A DNA stretch of 64,000 nt from WTFY01 sp965220875 (GTDB taxonomy: Bacteria; Pseudomonadota; Gammaproteobacteria; UBA4575). The stretch covers positions 558,001 to 622,000 of the forward strand of contig OZ244849.1 of assembly GCA_965220875.1 (NCBI GenBank), written 5' to 3'. Of the stretch, positions 8,162 to 17,962 are shown in pieces. Below the pieces are notes generated by a model. The model was not told the DNA's origin. It saw only the letters and a program-made list of their open reading frames with translations, and made no database searches. Position 1 is the first letter of the stretch. Each line of letters begins with the position of its first letter. The position numbers and the translations under genes are program-made.

Positions 8162-9639
8162 CGCGTGCTTCCCCAGAGCGGGATTCCGGCCTCGGCCGCC
8201 CCCCGGCGGGTGCGCCGGTAGTTGTCCAGAAGACGGACCAGGTCGTTCCAGTCCTGTTCATGCAGCGTGCACCACAGCTCGTAGCCGGTGTGCCCGGGAC
8301 CGGATACGGGCACCTGCTCCAGCAGCAAGGCGTGGTCGTGCGTCTCGAGAGCCCTGCGCAGCAGGGAGTCTGCCGGAAGCCTGGGGACGATTTGCTCGGG
8401 GGGTGCGACCGTCACTTCCGAGCAGGCCGCTAGCTGCCACCAGAGCATGCGAACCTGCTGCGGATGCCCTGCAGCATCCGGGCCGGCCCGCTGGCCCGGC
8501 ACATCGCGCAGGATGAAACCGAGTCCCTGGTCAGGCAGTGGCAGGACCAGTTCATCGAGGCCGCAACGCCGAGCAAGGCAATCGGCCAGGGTAAAGGCAC
8601 GACCTCGAAGGACTCCGAGGCGGAACGTGTTCACCCCGGTCTCGACCGCATCGGCGACAAGCTCATAGGCAGGATCCCGGTCCATGGCCCGGCGCTCGAA
8701 GGAGCGGGTGCGCGCCGGGACGGATGGCACGGGACGGGCCGCATCCGCCCCCGGCATGGCCGGGACCTCCCCGCCGGGGGGTACGGCCACGGATGCGGTA
8801 TCGGCCCCGGGAGGTGCGCAAGGATCCGGTTCCAGGGCCGGGAGGGTCTCTTCCCTGCCTTCCATCGCGGCATCGAGAACCATGCGCACATCCTGGAGCT
8901 TGTGGCCGGTCTCCTGCGAGATCTCGTTTTCCAGGCCGCCCATGAGCAGGCCGATATCCCAGTCCGGACCGTCGTAACGCCGGCACAGCTGCAGGAACAC
9001 GTCGTCGAACCCGTCTGCGCAATCCAGGCAATACCGCTCCCAGAGCATCTTGGCGGCACGCTCCAGGGCACGCATGCTGGTCACCTGGCGCCAGCCGAGC
9101 CCGGACTCGAGGGCCTGGGGGATCCGCGGCAGCAGGGTGTGAACGGCATATTCCATCTGCGAGATGCGGCTGTGGCTGATGTGGTAGCCGGCGCTGCGCA
9201 ATTCGGCCGCGAGCCTGCGCAGCGAGATCGGCTCTCCGAGTTCCTCACCAAGCAGGGACTTGGCCTCGACCACGGCACGCGCCCGGTCGACCAGGCTCAG
9301 GCCCCCGCGAAGGTCGTTTTCCCTGAGGTGCGCCAGCAGGACGTCGGACTCCCGGGTCCACGGCCGGTACAGGCAGTGCACCCGGCAAAACCTTTCCTCG
9401 CCTGTCCTGTCGCAGAGCTGCCGGAGAATGTGCAGCCGGGTATTGCCCCCGGCACATACCATGTACTCGGATTCGTCAGGACGGCGCGTGATGACCAGGG
9501 GCTGTTCCAGCCCGCGTTCGCGGATCGATGCCTGGATGCGCTCGTATTCCGGGTTTTTACTGCGGCGCGGGTTGCGCTCGTAGGCCTTGATGCGGGTGAC
9601 ATCCAAGCACAAATGCGTTTGTTCTTGCAGGTCCGGCAC
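8158..9639 (-). CDS. parB: ParB family partition/regulatory protein of an ICE
   Basis: A 493-residue ParB-type protein of the PFGI-1 ICE class. The N-terminal ParB/Srx domain shows 'VTRIKAYERNPRRSKNPEYE', 'SIRERGLEQPLVITRR' and 'YMVCAGGNTRLHIL' (GGNTR signature). A KorB-like helix-turn-helix region follows ('RLAAELRSAGYHISHSRISQ'), then a long, less conserved C-terminal half. The start is GTG. No parA is found upstream, although ParA normally precedes it in these elements. The 440-bp upstream region has repeated ATGCAA/TTGCAT motifs that are candidates for its binding sites. Confidence 0.8.
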   Translation of the reverse strand: MPDLQEQTHLCLDVTRIKAYERNPRRSKNPEYERIQASIRERGLEQPLVITRRPDESEYMVCAGGNTRLHILRQLCDRTGEERFCRVHCLYRPWTRESDVLLAHLRENDLRGGLSLVDRARAVVEAKSLLGEELGEPISLRRLAAELRSAGYHISHSRISQMEYAVHTLLPRIPQALESGLGWRQVTSMRALERAAKMLWERYCLDCADGFDDVFLQLCRRYDGPDWDIGLLMGGLENEISQETGHKLQDVRMVLDAAMEGREETLPALEPDPCAPPGADTASVAVPPGGEVPAMPGADAARPVPSVPARTRSFERRAMDRDPAYELVADAVETGVNTFRLGVLRGRAFTLADCLARRCGLDELVLPLPDQGLGFILRDVPGQRAGPDAAGHPQQVRMLWWQLAACSEVTVAPPEQIVPRLPADSLLRRALETHDHALLLEQVPVSGPGHTGYELWCTLHEQDWNDLVRLLDNYRRTRRGAAEAGIPLWGSTR

Positions 9640-9766
9640 GTTTGGTAGTTTTCAGCCTGTGGCGATTACGAAACCCCTGGAGGTCCGGCATGGAACTCCA
9701 ACCCTGTTTCCATTTTTTTGCCGGCTTTGCTCTGGTACCGGCATAATTGCCTTGGCTGAATAGGCA

Positions 9767-10208
9767 CGTTGCATGGATGCAACGGGTAGAAAATGTATCA
9801 CTGCCTTGGCCTTCATGCAATGGGATTTATATCCCACAATGGGGATAGAAGACCGGCGGGTCAATGTGAAACCGCAACCGGTCCACGTTCGGTTTCTTAC
9901 CGGCTGCACCCGGACCTGCTCTTGCCCGCCCTGCGGCACGCCCGGCCCGGCCCGGACAGAACTGCCGGACAGGCATTGCAGTACAAAAGGTATACAAAAC
10001 CGGAAACCGGCACGGGGGATTGCTGGAATCGTGCGGCGAATCCCCGGATTCCTGGGGAATTTGTTGTATATTTACCGCAGAAATTGCTTGACTTGACAGG
10101 ATTTAACGGGCAGTGTGTCACCTAAATGCAACATTTGTTGCATTGTGCCGTGGTGCGGGGAAGGTACGGACTGCCAGCCTTGCATGGGCACCGAGACTGA
10201 CGATGCAA
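9767..10208. promoter_or_regulatory. Cluster of ATGCAA/TTGCAT motifs with two palindromes
   Basis: Between parB and the porin, the hexamer ATGCAA or its complement TTGCAT occurs seven times (9769, 9777, 9815, 10126, 10138, 10180, 10203). Four of these form two palindromes: CGTTGCAT-GG-ATGCAACG at 9767-9784 and AATGCAACA-TT-TGTTGCATT at 10125-10144. About 0.2 copies would be expected by chance in this length. The arrangement suggests a cooperative DNA-binding site such as a partition centromere or operator. No protein-coding gene is convincing in 9640-10319. Confidence 0.5.
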
Positions 10209-10319
10209 AGGGAGGGAAGCGATTGCTGTTCTGATCAGGCATGAGCGGTCTCTATTTTGAGGGAAATTACTCGAGTTATTTTCTTTAATCAATCATATTA
10301 ACGAATGGGGAGTATCTTC

Positions 10320-11651
10320 ATGAAAGTTAAATTGACAGGAGCCGCACTTGTACTCGGCCTGGCGATGCTGCCGCTGGCATCGTTCGCAGGTGGCGTAGGG
10401 GGCGGCAACGCAAATTCAAACTGGACCATCTACGGATGGCAAAACTGGTCGTTGGATTTCAGATCTCATGATATAGGTGGCACGGAAAAGGACAAAATCC
10501 AGATGAACAACGAGGCGGCCAACATCGGTTTTGCAGCCTCTATCGACACCGGCATGACGATGGCCGGCACTCCGCTTAAAGCCAACTTCCAGTGCGAGCA
10601 GTTCACGCTGTGGAACCGTCTGTCCAACTTCGTCCATCAAAGCTGGTGTAACCGGAACAGCAAGCTGGGGCTCAGCGGTCCCTGGGGAGAAGTGATGTTC
10701 GGAAGCTGGCTGACGCCGTACAACGAGATTACCGCACAGTGGATCGATCCGTTCTACGATGCAGGCAGCCACACACACTCCACCCTGCTGGGTCTGATGG
10801 GCTGGGGTACCAACTACAACAACACCGGCTTTGACGGTGCATTCGGTTATGGCGAAGGTGTCGGTGGACAAGGCTTCATGCGCCGCAAGGACAACCTCTG
10901 GCAGTGGTTCTCACCCAACTGGGGTGGGCTGCAAATGCGCGTCGGCTGGTCGAATACCAACATCTGGGCTACGGATGAAACGGATGTTACCGACCGTAAT
11001 GGCAATGCACACGAGATTGATCCCCAGATTCTTTCTATCGGTATCGCATATACCACGACCATCAACGAAACGGACGAGTTGTGGGTAGCTCTCGGCTACC
11101 AGCAGCATGACGAGTTTGCTGCAGCCAGCCTCAGCTGTGCTGATTCAGATGATCAAACTGTACGCTATGCTGCTCGTTACATCCACGACTGGGGCAACGG
11201 GCACAGCACCCGACTCTCCTGGGCCTATGAAGAGATGGAATTTGACTGGGAGGCGTGCGCAGGGGCCGCTGGAGGCGGACCGCTGGATTTCTCCATGACG
11301 AACGGCTATGTCGATCTGGAGCGCGAAGCCTGGCTGATCTCCGGCAAGCATGACTTCCCGGGACCGTGGGACTTCCGCTTCATGTATCAGGATGCAGACG
11401 ACTATGACTGCGGTGCCGTCATGATGACTGCTACCACGAACTGTGCAGGCATCAACGAGAAAAGCTCAGGTGCCGAAGCAATTTCGCTTGGACTCTACTA
11501 CACCATGCCAGCAGGCACAGAACTTCGAATCGTCTGGGGTGAAGTTGACAACGATGCGAACTCCAAGAGTGGTTTCGGAATCGGCTCTGCCGGTGTAGAT
11601 GCTGGCGGAACGGAGGAAAGCTTCCAGTTCGGCATGGTACAGTGGTTCTAA
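10320..11651 (+). CDS. Outer-membrane porin
   Basis: A 443-residue porin of the Gram-negative porin superfamily. ATG at 10320 is chosen because GGGGAG lies at the right distance; an ATG five codons earlier lacks one. The signal peptide ends near 'LASFAGG'. The mature chain has alternating aromatic beta-strands, for example 'NWTIYGWQNWSLDFRS' and 'QYRV'-type strands, and ends with Phe (GMVQWF), the usual BAM-recognised terminus. Internal Cys pairs (FQCEQF, SWCNRN) suggest disulfides. It is followed by a strong intrinsic terminator. A truncated inverted copy with high similarity lies at 12552-13778. Confidence 0.85.
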   Translation: MKVKLTGAALVLGLAMLPLASFAGGVGGGNANSNWTIYGWQNWSLDFRSHDIGGTEKDKIQMNNEAANIGFAASIDTGMTMAGTPLKANFQCEQFTLWNRLSNFVHQSWCNRNSKLGLSGPWGEVMFGSWLTPYNEITAQWIDPFYDAGSHTHSTLLGLMGWGTNYNNTGFDGAFGYGEGVGGQGFMRRKDNLWQWFSPNWGGLQMRVGWSNTNIWATDETDVTDRNGNAHEIDPQILSIGIAYTTTINETDELWVALGYQQHDEFAAASLSCADSDDQTVRYAARYIHDWGNGHSTRLSWAYEEMEFDWEACAGAAGGGPLDFSMTNGYVDLEREAWLISGKHDFPGPWDFRFMYQDADDYDCGAVMMTATTNCAGINEKSSGAEAISLGLYYTMPAGTELRIVWGEVDNDANSKSGFGIGSAGVDAGGTEESFQFGMVQWF

Positions 11652-11710
11652 CTGGAACCTTGAGGTATCAGCCATAGTGTGCTTTTAAAGCACAGGGACT
11701 ATTCCAAAAA

Positions 11711-11738
11711 CAGGTGCCTTCGGGCACCTGTTTTTTTT
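11711..11738 (+). terminator. Intrinsic terminator of the porin gene
   Basis: A perfect 8-bp stem with a TTCG tetraloop (CAGGTGCC/GGCACCTG) followed directly by eight T. The same 28-nt sequence ends the inverted porin copy at 12455-12482. Confidence 0.9.
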
Positions 11739-12454
11739 GCCTAGACTTTTGTAGTCTGTCCAATCGATACCGGAATAGCTCAAATCATCCGATTCCCACT
11801 ACCTACATGGAATTGAATACAACAGTATCTCAGCTTGTCCATATAGCCCAGCGACTACAATGCATGTCTCCAAGAACGTAAAACACAACGTCATTGATAA
11901 ATAGCTAATTCCAAGACGCCATTCGTTCAGGAAGAAGATGGGAGACACATTCATTCAACAGCGAGTTCCCCTCACTACCTCAGAGTTTCTTTGTCTTGCG
12001 TCCCCTCAGAATATGAGTTTTTTTGATGAGTGTTTTGTGACTTTCGTTAAATTTGCGTAACACAGATACACGGTTTTCACAGCCGATCCTCAGCAGAGAT
12101 TGCCCATAACCTGTCTTTCTGAATGGTTCTGCCGATTAAAGGTATCTCGTGCGACGTTCCCAGCAGGACGCTCTGAGGCGGATGATGTCGAACAGGGGTC
12201 AGCACCTGGCACTGTCAGGCACTACTTGCGAATCGCACAGACAAACTGTCCATAAAGACAATAATGTGAAAAAGATTTTTGGACTTTCTTGTGATACCGA
12301 GGCATCGCCTCAAGAAGCTTCTCGCCAATAAAGCTGTGTATGCAAAGCAGAGAACTCAACTGACTGCTATTGCACGTAACAGACAAAGTTACAATAACCT
12401 GTCCGAACGTTTGATCTAAGGGCACCTCATTGCAAGGTTACAGGCTGACACGCA
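11739..12454. other. Low-GC spacer between the convergent porin copies
   Basis: About 700 bp of visibly lower GC than the flanks. No open frame here has a plausible start signal or a recognisable product. It may be the remains of inserted DNA between the two porin copies. Confidence 0.4.
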
Positions 12455-12482
12455 TAAAAAAACAGGTGCCCGAAGGCACCTG
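12455..12482 (-). terminator. Intrinsic terminator of the truncated porin
   Basis: On the minus strand: CAGGTGCC-TTCG-GGCACCTG followed by eight T. It is identical to the terminator of the intact porin at 11711-11738, which shows that the duplication included the 3' flank. Confidence 0.85.
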
Positions 12483-12551
12483 TTCTTGGATAGTTTTCAG
12501 GAAATCCCTGCTCCTGAACAAGTTGCAGTCTGGCAGCTCCCTTCTAGACCT

Positions 12552-13778
12552 CTAGAACCATTGCACGACACCAAACTGAAAACTTTCCTCTTTTTTACCG
12601 GGTGCTACTGTTGCAAAGTCAGTAGTACCGCCATTGATACCGAAACCATTTCTGGAGTGACGGTCATTATCGACCTCACCATAAACGAGGCGCAGTTCAG
12701 TACCGGCCGGCAGAGTGTAGTAAAGTCCAACTGAGAATGCCTCCGCCCCTGAGCTTTTTTCGCTGATGCCAGCACAATTGAAGCCTTTGGCATTTGCTTC
12801 TCGGGTGTCCATGCTGTCTGCACAATCAAAGTTATCCGCTTCCATGTACATGAATCGGAAATCCACCGGACCAGGGAAATCGTGCTTGCCAGAGACTAGC
12901 CAAGCTTCACGTTCGAAATCAACCATTCCACCTGTCAAGTTAAAGGTAAATGGTCCTGCTCCTCCTTCACCACTGCAGTGTTCCCAGTCATATTCCATCT
13001 CTTCGTATGCCCAGGACAATCGTGTACTGTGTCCATTACCCCAGTCATGGATGTAGCGGGCCGCATAACGCACAGTTTGGTCATCTGAATCCGCGCACTT
13101 TGATTCCACAGCTGCAAACTCATCATGCTGCTGATAGCCAAGTGCCACCCACAATTCATCCGTCTCGTTGATAGTCGTGGTGTATGCAATACCGATAGAC
13201 AGGATCTGGGGATCAAGTTCATGAGTTTGATCCCTACTATCTGTTACAGATGTCTCGTCACTGGAAAAACGACTGTTGTTTGACCAACCGACGCGCATTT
13301 GCAACCCCCCCCAGTTAGGTGAAAACCACTGGTAGAGGTTGTCTTTCCGGCGCATAAAACCTTGGCCACCAACTTCACCACCGTAGTCCACATGGTCAAA
13401 GCCAGTGTTTCCGTAGTTGACACCCCATCCCACATTACCCAGCAGCGTGGAGTGCGTGTGGCTACCTGCATCGTAGAACGGATCGATCCACTGTGCGGTG
13501 ATCTCGTTGTACGGCGTCAACCAGCCAGAGAACATGACCTCACCCCAAGGGCCACTAAGCCCCAGCTTGCTGTTCCGGCTGCACCAGTTTGAGTGGTTGA
13601 AGTTTGCTATTCGGTTAAAGAATGTAAACTGCTCGCACTGGAAGTTGGCTTTTACCGGAGTACCGGCAACCGAAACTCCCGTGTCTATAGATGCTGCAAA
13701 GCCAATGTTTGCTGCTTCGTTGTCCATTCGGATCTGTTCTCTCTCTCCAGCCTCTGTGTCTACAGATCTGAAATCCAC
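12552..13778 (-). pseudogene. 5'-truncated porin copy
   Basis: Codes for a porin about 80% similar by eye to the one at 10320-11651, with shared blocks such as 'NSKLGLSGPWGEVMF' and 'WIDPFYDAGSHTHSTLLG' and a C-terminal GVVQWF. Homology begins only at VDFRS; the signal peptide and first strand (about 40 residues) are missing, and an in-frame TAG lies two codons upstream. A GTG at 13778 would give a protein without an export signal, so it is unlikely to be functional. The breakpoint is about 95 bp from the stop codon of a tyrosine integrase gene. Confidence 0.8.
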
Positions 13779-13876
13779 ATACTATTAGCGAAAATTCTTC
13801 TTTAATTTCCCGTTCTTTCAATGACTTATATTTCTTCAGCCTAGCTCGTACATACATTTTCGTGAGTTTTGCGTAA

Positions 13877-14962
13877 TCAGCTACTAATGCTGGTCCGCCG
13901 CAACACTACGAGTTCTGGTTTGTTTCCAGTCTTTTCACATATTGAGTTAGCAGCCTCAATCAGTTTGGTCAGCTCAGCAGCCGAGTAATGCGTTGTCATC
14001 CGTCCAGAACGATGGCCCAGCAAATCCTGCCGGTCTTCAAAACTCACCCCTGCAGCACGCAGCCTTCTGCCAAACGTATGCTTCAAGTCGTGGACACGGA
14101 CCTGAGACAGGCCAGCAACTTCCCGAGCCCGGCGCCAGGAACTGTTCAACATCTTGTTTAATGGCCGGCCCTTATAGGAGAAGACATGTGTCGGATGCCT
14201 GCCGCGGCATGCTTCAACAACCGACAAGGCGACATTATTCAGAATGATCAATCTTTCGTCGCTGTTCTTGACAAATTTCCCGGGCACAATGAACACGGAT
14301 GTATTGAACTCAGGAATCCTGACCTCCCAGTCCCACCGAAGATTGCAGACTTCGCTGCTTCGACAGCCTGTATTCACAGTAAACATTGCCATTTCAGCCA
14401 GGTATGAGGGAAGATTCGAGAACAGCCGCTGCTGCTCATCCCAGTTCAGTGGATACGGCTGCTGCTTATTTGTATCAGGCAGCAGCTTAATGCGTGGAGC
14501 CCGTTGCAGCCATATCAGACCATATTCATCCATCCATTCACGTTCAGCGAGATTCAGAATACGTCTCACAACCTTCAGACCATGGTTGATTGTTCCAGGT
14601 GCTACACCTTGCTTTTGCCTGTGCCTGATCCAAGGCTGCAAAGTGCCAAGATGAATCTGCTGCAATGACAACTTGCCGATCCAGGGCATCAGCTGTTTCA
14701 GATGACTCAAATCGGTCTTCAGTGAACGCTTGTGCTGGTTCTCCTGTACAAACTTGTCCGCAGCTTCCTTGAATGACCTGCTTGGCCTGACACCGTATAC
14801 TTTTGCCTGACGAATGACTTCTGCCTTCCTTGCCAGAAATCGTTCTGCTTCTTCAAGATTTTCGGCTCCAGTACTCTTGCAAACCCTTTGTCCTTCAATT
14901 CTTTTGTCGATGTGCCAGATCCTGCCTTTCTTGAAGAGGCCAGGCGGTCTTCTACGTGGCAT
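13877..14962 (-). CDS. Tyrosine site-specific integrase
   Basis: A 361-residue integrase. Domains in order: a short N-terminal beta-strand region ('GRIWHIDKRIEGQRVCKSTG'), a core-binding domain around residues 65-150 ('SFKEAADKFVQENQHKRSLK'), and the catalytic domain. Catalytic residues seen: Arg in 'MFTVNTGCRSSEVCNLRW', His/Lys in 'VHDLKHTFGRRLRAAG', His in DLLGHRS and Tyr in MTTHYSAAE. The second Arg of the family is Lys here (HDLKH), a variant seen in some integrases. GC is lower than in neighbouring housekeeping genes, in keeping with a mobile origin. It probably marks a small island whose other end is not identified. Confidence 0.8.
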   Translation of the reverse strand: MPRRRPPGLFKKGRIWHIDKRIEGQRVCKSTGAENLEEAERFLARKAEVIRQAKVYGVRPSRSFKEAADKFVQENQHKRSLKTDLSHLKQLMPWIGKLSLQQIHLGTLQPWIRHRQKQGVAPGTINHGLKVVRRILNLAEREWMDEYGLIWLQRAPRIKLLPDTNKQQPYPLNWDEQQRLFSNLPSYLAEMAMFTVNTGCRSSEVCNLRWDWEVRIPEFNTSVFIVPGKFVKNSDERLIILNNVALSVVEACRGRHPTHVFSYKGRPLNKMLNSSWRRAREVAGLSQVRVHDLKHTFGRRLRAAGVSFEDRQDLLGHRSGRMTTHYSAAELTKLIEAANSICEKTGNKPELVVLRRTSISS

Positions 14963-15010
14963 CGTCGCCCCCCGTATGTCCTGACTGTTTGTGGTGACAC
15001 TTTCCTCAAG

Positions 15011-15193
15011 TTAACAAACTATTAATCCTACTCTACTTTTTGAATTCAAAGAAGAATCAGTATTTCCTTGTTTAGCTGCACATTTCTGGCCGCTAAAGAC
15101 TTGAGGGCTACCCATCTCTACCTCGGCCGCTCGCAGCAGACTGATGACTTCCGGTTCACTGAATCGCTTGTACAGGCTGGTCCCCTGGTCCAA
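15011..15193 (-). pseudogene. IS3-family OrfA transposase remnant
   Basis: A short open frame whose beginning, 'YKRFSEPEVISLLRAAEVEM', resembles the N-terminal helix-turn-helix of IS3 OrfA proteins (pattern K-R-F-x-E-x-x-I-x-x-L-R-x-A-E). After about 30 codons the similarity stops. Only TTG is available as a start. A similar fragment lies at 21488-21607. It is best read as a transposon remnant. Confidence 0.45.
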
Positions 15194-15586
15194 ATCTTTC
15201 TTTTCGAATCCTGAAGTTTTTATCTATGCATCCATAAAAATCCCTTGCTTCATGTAGACACCTGTCTGCTGCCTGTTATATGCTCCTGACTGCTGACTCA
15301 ACTGATACCCTGAACTGGGTTCTGCCGAATACAACACCTGTCAAGCAAGGCAAACAGGCAGTGACAAATCCTGTGGTCCCTGCTGTGGAAACAGGCAGAA
15401 GCTTCCACTTTCAATTGACGTTAGCAAATGGCCCGGCACCTTGTCTGAACGTCAAGCGGGGAATTGGGGGTTACACTATGCGTCGATCAGTGTAATACGA
15501 CCTGCTACGGTAATGCAGAAGCCGAGGATTACGGGAAAAGAACAGGATGGTCCGGTCCGGTGATCATTGCATAAATCGGACTCACA
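15194..15586. other. Non-coding spacer
   Basis: About 390 bp between the transposase remnant and the hypothetical exported protein. I see no supported gene, RNA or terminator in it. Confidence 0.4.
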
Positions 15587-15628
15587 TTGTCTAATACCAA
15601 TATACGATCGTTGCGACCATACCAGTTT

Positions 15629-16393
15629 ATGCTGACCATAAAGCCTGCCATACTCATCTGCCTGCTGTTCTTCATGCTGTCTGTGACGGGGCATACCTCC
15701 TGTGACCAGGAAGACGTGAAATTCTATCTGGACAAGGGATTCACTCACGAACAGATCACTCAGCTATGCGCTAAAGCAAAAGCGGAAGCTCCAGACTACA
15801 CACCATATCAGCAAAAGGTGATTATCTATCAGCAGGGGGAAGGGCCCGCCATCAAGGACGGTTTCACTTACGAGGAAAGGCAGGCCATCCGTGAACTGGA
15901 GATAGGCACTGATGTGGTCGACCTGATCGTTGACCGGGATTCGATTCAGTTCACCGTCAGGGTATGTCTTGCCATACAGGAAGGCACAGAATACAGCCAG
16001 CGTTTCAAAACCTGTCCGGAAGTCTTCTACAAGGTAATGCGGGCAGGATTGAAAGCCATTGAATCAGGCAAGCAGTTTGGTGTGTTCGGACAAAGCTTTG
16101 TCACGGTCCAAGGTGTAATTGAACGTCAATCCAAGCAGGACTTCGATGACTATCCTGCAAAGTTCAGGCCGCAGTTAAAACGCTATTTTGACTGGAAAAC
16201 AGGAGGCGACAAGACCCGGCTGCCGGTCCGGGGAGGTTTCTCGACAGCCAAAGTTGTTGAATCGCTGCAAACCCTAGCCAAGGCACCAGACCCCGACCTT
16301 CAACTGGCAGAACAGGATGCTGAAGGGGAAAACCAAGAAGTGGAGCCAGATACCGAGAAAAAAAAGAAACGCTGGTGGAACCCGTTCGATTGA
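15629..16393 (+). CDS. Hypothetical exported protein
   Basis: About 254 residues from the ATG at 15629; a TTG 14 codons earlier is also open. It begins with a hydrophobic export signal (IKPAILICLLFFMLSVTG) followed by a Cys. Then comes 'VKFYLDKGFTHEQITQLC', a short helical motif found at the N-terminus of conserved gammaproteobacterial hypothetical proteins. The middle is acidic and helical, and the tail is a very basic KKKKRWWNPFD. No enzymatic motif is visible. It has no operon partner: glutamate dehydrogenase begins 280 bp downstream in the same direction. Confidence 0.65.
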   Translation: MLTIKPAILICLLFFMLSVTGHTSCDQEDVKFYLDKGFTHEQITQLCAKAKAEAPDYTPYQQKVIIYQQGEGPAIKDGFTYEERQAIRELEIGTDVVDLIVDRDSIQFTVRVCLAIQEGTEYSQRFKTCPEVFYKVMRAGLKAIESGKQFGVFGQSFVTVQGVIERQSKQDFDDYPAKFRPQLKRYFDWKTGGDKTRLPVRGGFSTAKVVESLQTLAKAPDPDLQLAEQDAEGENQEVEPDTEKKKKRWWNPFD

Positions 16394-16675
16394 CGATATT
16401 TCTGCAGACACAGACGACTTCCGATATGAACCCAAACTGCCTGCTCAACTCAGGCAGGCTGTCCAAACCTAACTCCAGAATCCTCTGGCGCACTGACCAC
16501 CTGACTGGCTACTGGCCGGAGATGAAATTCTGACCCCTCAAGGAGTCGTGCGGCTTGCGAGTGCACTGTGCAGTACCCGTGCAGTTTACCGCCACACTGT
16601 TCACCAATTCCTGGTCTTTCCTGTAATATGCTCGCAGGCTGTACGAAGAGACCTGACTAACAATCCATTCCCTTC

Positions 16676-17962
16676 ATGACTGACATATTCGAGGATGCAA
16701 AGTCGCGACTGTCCGAGGTCTTCCGTAGGATCGATTTGTCCGACGATGTGGAACAGCGCCTCGCACATGCCCGGCTCACACTCGCCGTCAACATCCCGTT
16801 GCGCATGGACGATGGAAGCCTGCGCGTACTGCAGGGGTACAGGGTGCAGTACAACGACATACGCGGGCCCACGAAAGGGGGAATCCGGTTCCACCCGGAC
16901 GTCAATGCGGACGAGGTAACCTCTCTCGCCTTCTGGATGACCATCAAGTGTGCCATTGCCGGGCTTCCTTACGGTGGTGCCAAGGGAGGGGTGGCCGTGG
17001 ATCCCAAGACGTTGTCGAAGCTTGAGCTCGAACGGCTTTCGAGGGGCTATATCCGTGCCATCGCAGACGTGATCGGACCGGACCGGGACATCCCCGCACC
17101 GGATGTGTATACCAACTCCACCATCATGGGATGGATGGCAGACGAGTACTACAAGATCGTGCGCAAGAAAGCCCCCGGGGTGATCACCGGCAAGCCCGTC
17201 CATCTCGGAGGCTCGCTCGGGCGTGAATCTGCGACCGGGCAGGGTGCGCTGTTCGTTCTCAACCGGTGGGTAGAGCGCCGCAACCTGAAACCCCAAAACC
17301 TCAGAATCGCCGTACAGGGCTTCGGCAATGCGGGGGCTCATTTCGCGAGCCTCGCAAGCCAGGCCGGTTACCACATCGTGGCCGTCTCGGACTCAAGGGG
17401 AGCCGTCTATGCGGAACAAGGCCTGGACCCGGACCACCTGATGGCACAAAAGCGTGAAAACCTCGATATCTCCAAGATGATGTACTGCAACTCATCGGTC
17501 TGTGAATCGACGGAGTACAGGATCATCACCAACCAGGAACTGCTGGAACTCGACGTCGATATCCTGGCACTGGCCGCACTAGAAAACCAGGTCACCCTGC
17601 AGAATGTCGATCGTATTCAGGCACGACACATTCTGGAGATTGCAAACGGGCCAATCGGCTCCAGGAGTGATGAGGTCCTGCACCAAGGCGGTATCACCGT
17701 GCTGCCCGACGTGCTGGCCAACGCCGGGGGAGTCACGGTCAGCTATTTCGAATGGCTGCAGAACCGCTCGGGGCTTTACTGGGAACTGGAAGAGGTCGCC
17801 CGGCGCCTCAAAAAGACAATGGACAGGGAATCGGACCATGTTTTCGACTTGGCCGAAGAACTGGGCATCAGCCTGCGTACCGCCGCATATCTGCACGGCG
17901 TGAAGCGAATTGTCGGAGCCATACAGCAACAGGGTACACGGGAATACTTTTCTGAGGACTAG
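16676..17962 (+). CDS. Glutamate dehydrogenase (Glu/Leu/Phe/Val dehydrogenase family)
   Basis: A 428-residue dehydrogenase interconverting glutamate and 2-oxoglutarate plus ammonia. The N-terminal dimerisation/substrate domain has 'GYRVQYNDIRGPTKGGIRFH' and the catalytic-lysine loop 'IAGLPYGGAKGGVAVDP'. The C-terminal Rossmann domain carries 'IAVQGFGNAGAHFAS' (GxGxxG) and then 'ANGPI' and 'VLPDVLANAGGVTVSYFEW', typical of hexameric 410-430-residue enzymes. The coenzyme cannot be fixed by eye. It stands alone between accessory genes. Confidence 0.9.
   Translation: MTDIFEDAKSRLSEVFRRIDLSDDVEQRLAHARLTLAVNIPLRMDDGSLRVLQGYRVQYNDIRGPTKGGIRFHPDVNADEVTSLAFWMTIKCAIAGLPYGGAKGGVAVDPKTLSKLELERLSRGYIRAIADVIGPDRDIPAPDVYTNSTIMGWMADEYYKIVRKKAPGVITGKPVHLGGSLGRESATGQGALFVLNRWVERRNLKPQNLRIAVQGFGNAGAHFASLASQAGYHIVAVSDSRGAVYAEQGLDPDHLMAQKRENLDISKMMYCNSSVCESTEYRIITNQELLELDVDILALAALENQVTLQNVDRIQARHILEIANGPIGSRSDEVLHQGGITVLPDVLANAGGVTVSYFEWLQNRSGLYWELEEVARRLKKTMDRESDHVFDLAEELGISLRTAAYLHGVKRIVGAIQQQGTREYFSED

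Noticed and set aside
9690..9746. An 18-codon plus-strand frame with a GGAGG-like site before ATG
   Set aside because: Could be a leader peptide but lies divergent from parB with no gene close downstream; too little evidence.
9652..9939. Open frame upstream of parB on the minus strand
   Set aside because: It overlaps the ATGCAA motif cluster, lacks a start signal and shows no family; better seen as a regulatory region.
12149..12331. 60-codon frame between the porins
   Set aside because: No start signal or conserved pattern; the region looks non-coding.
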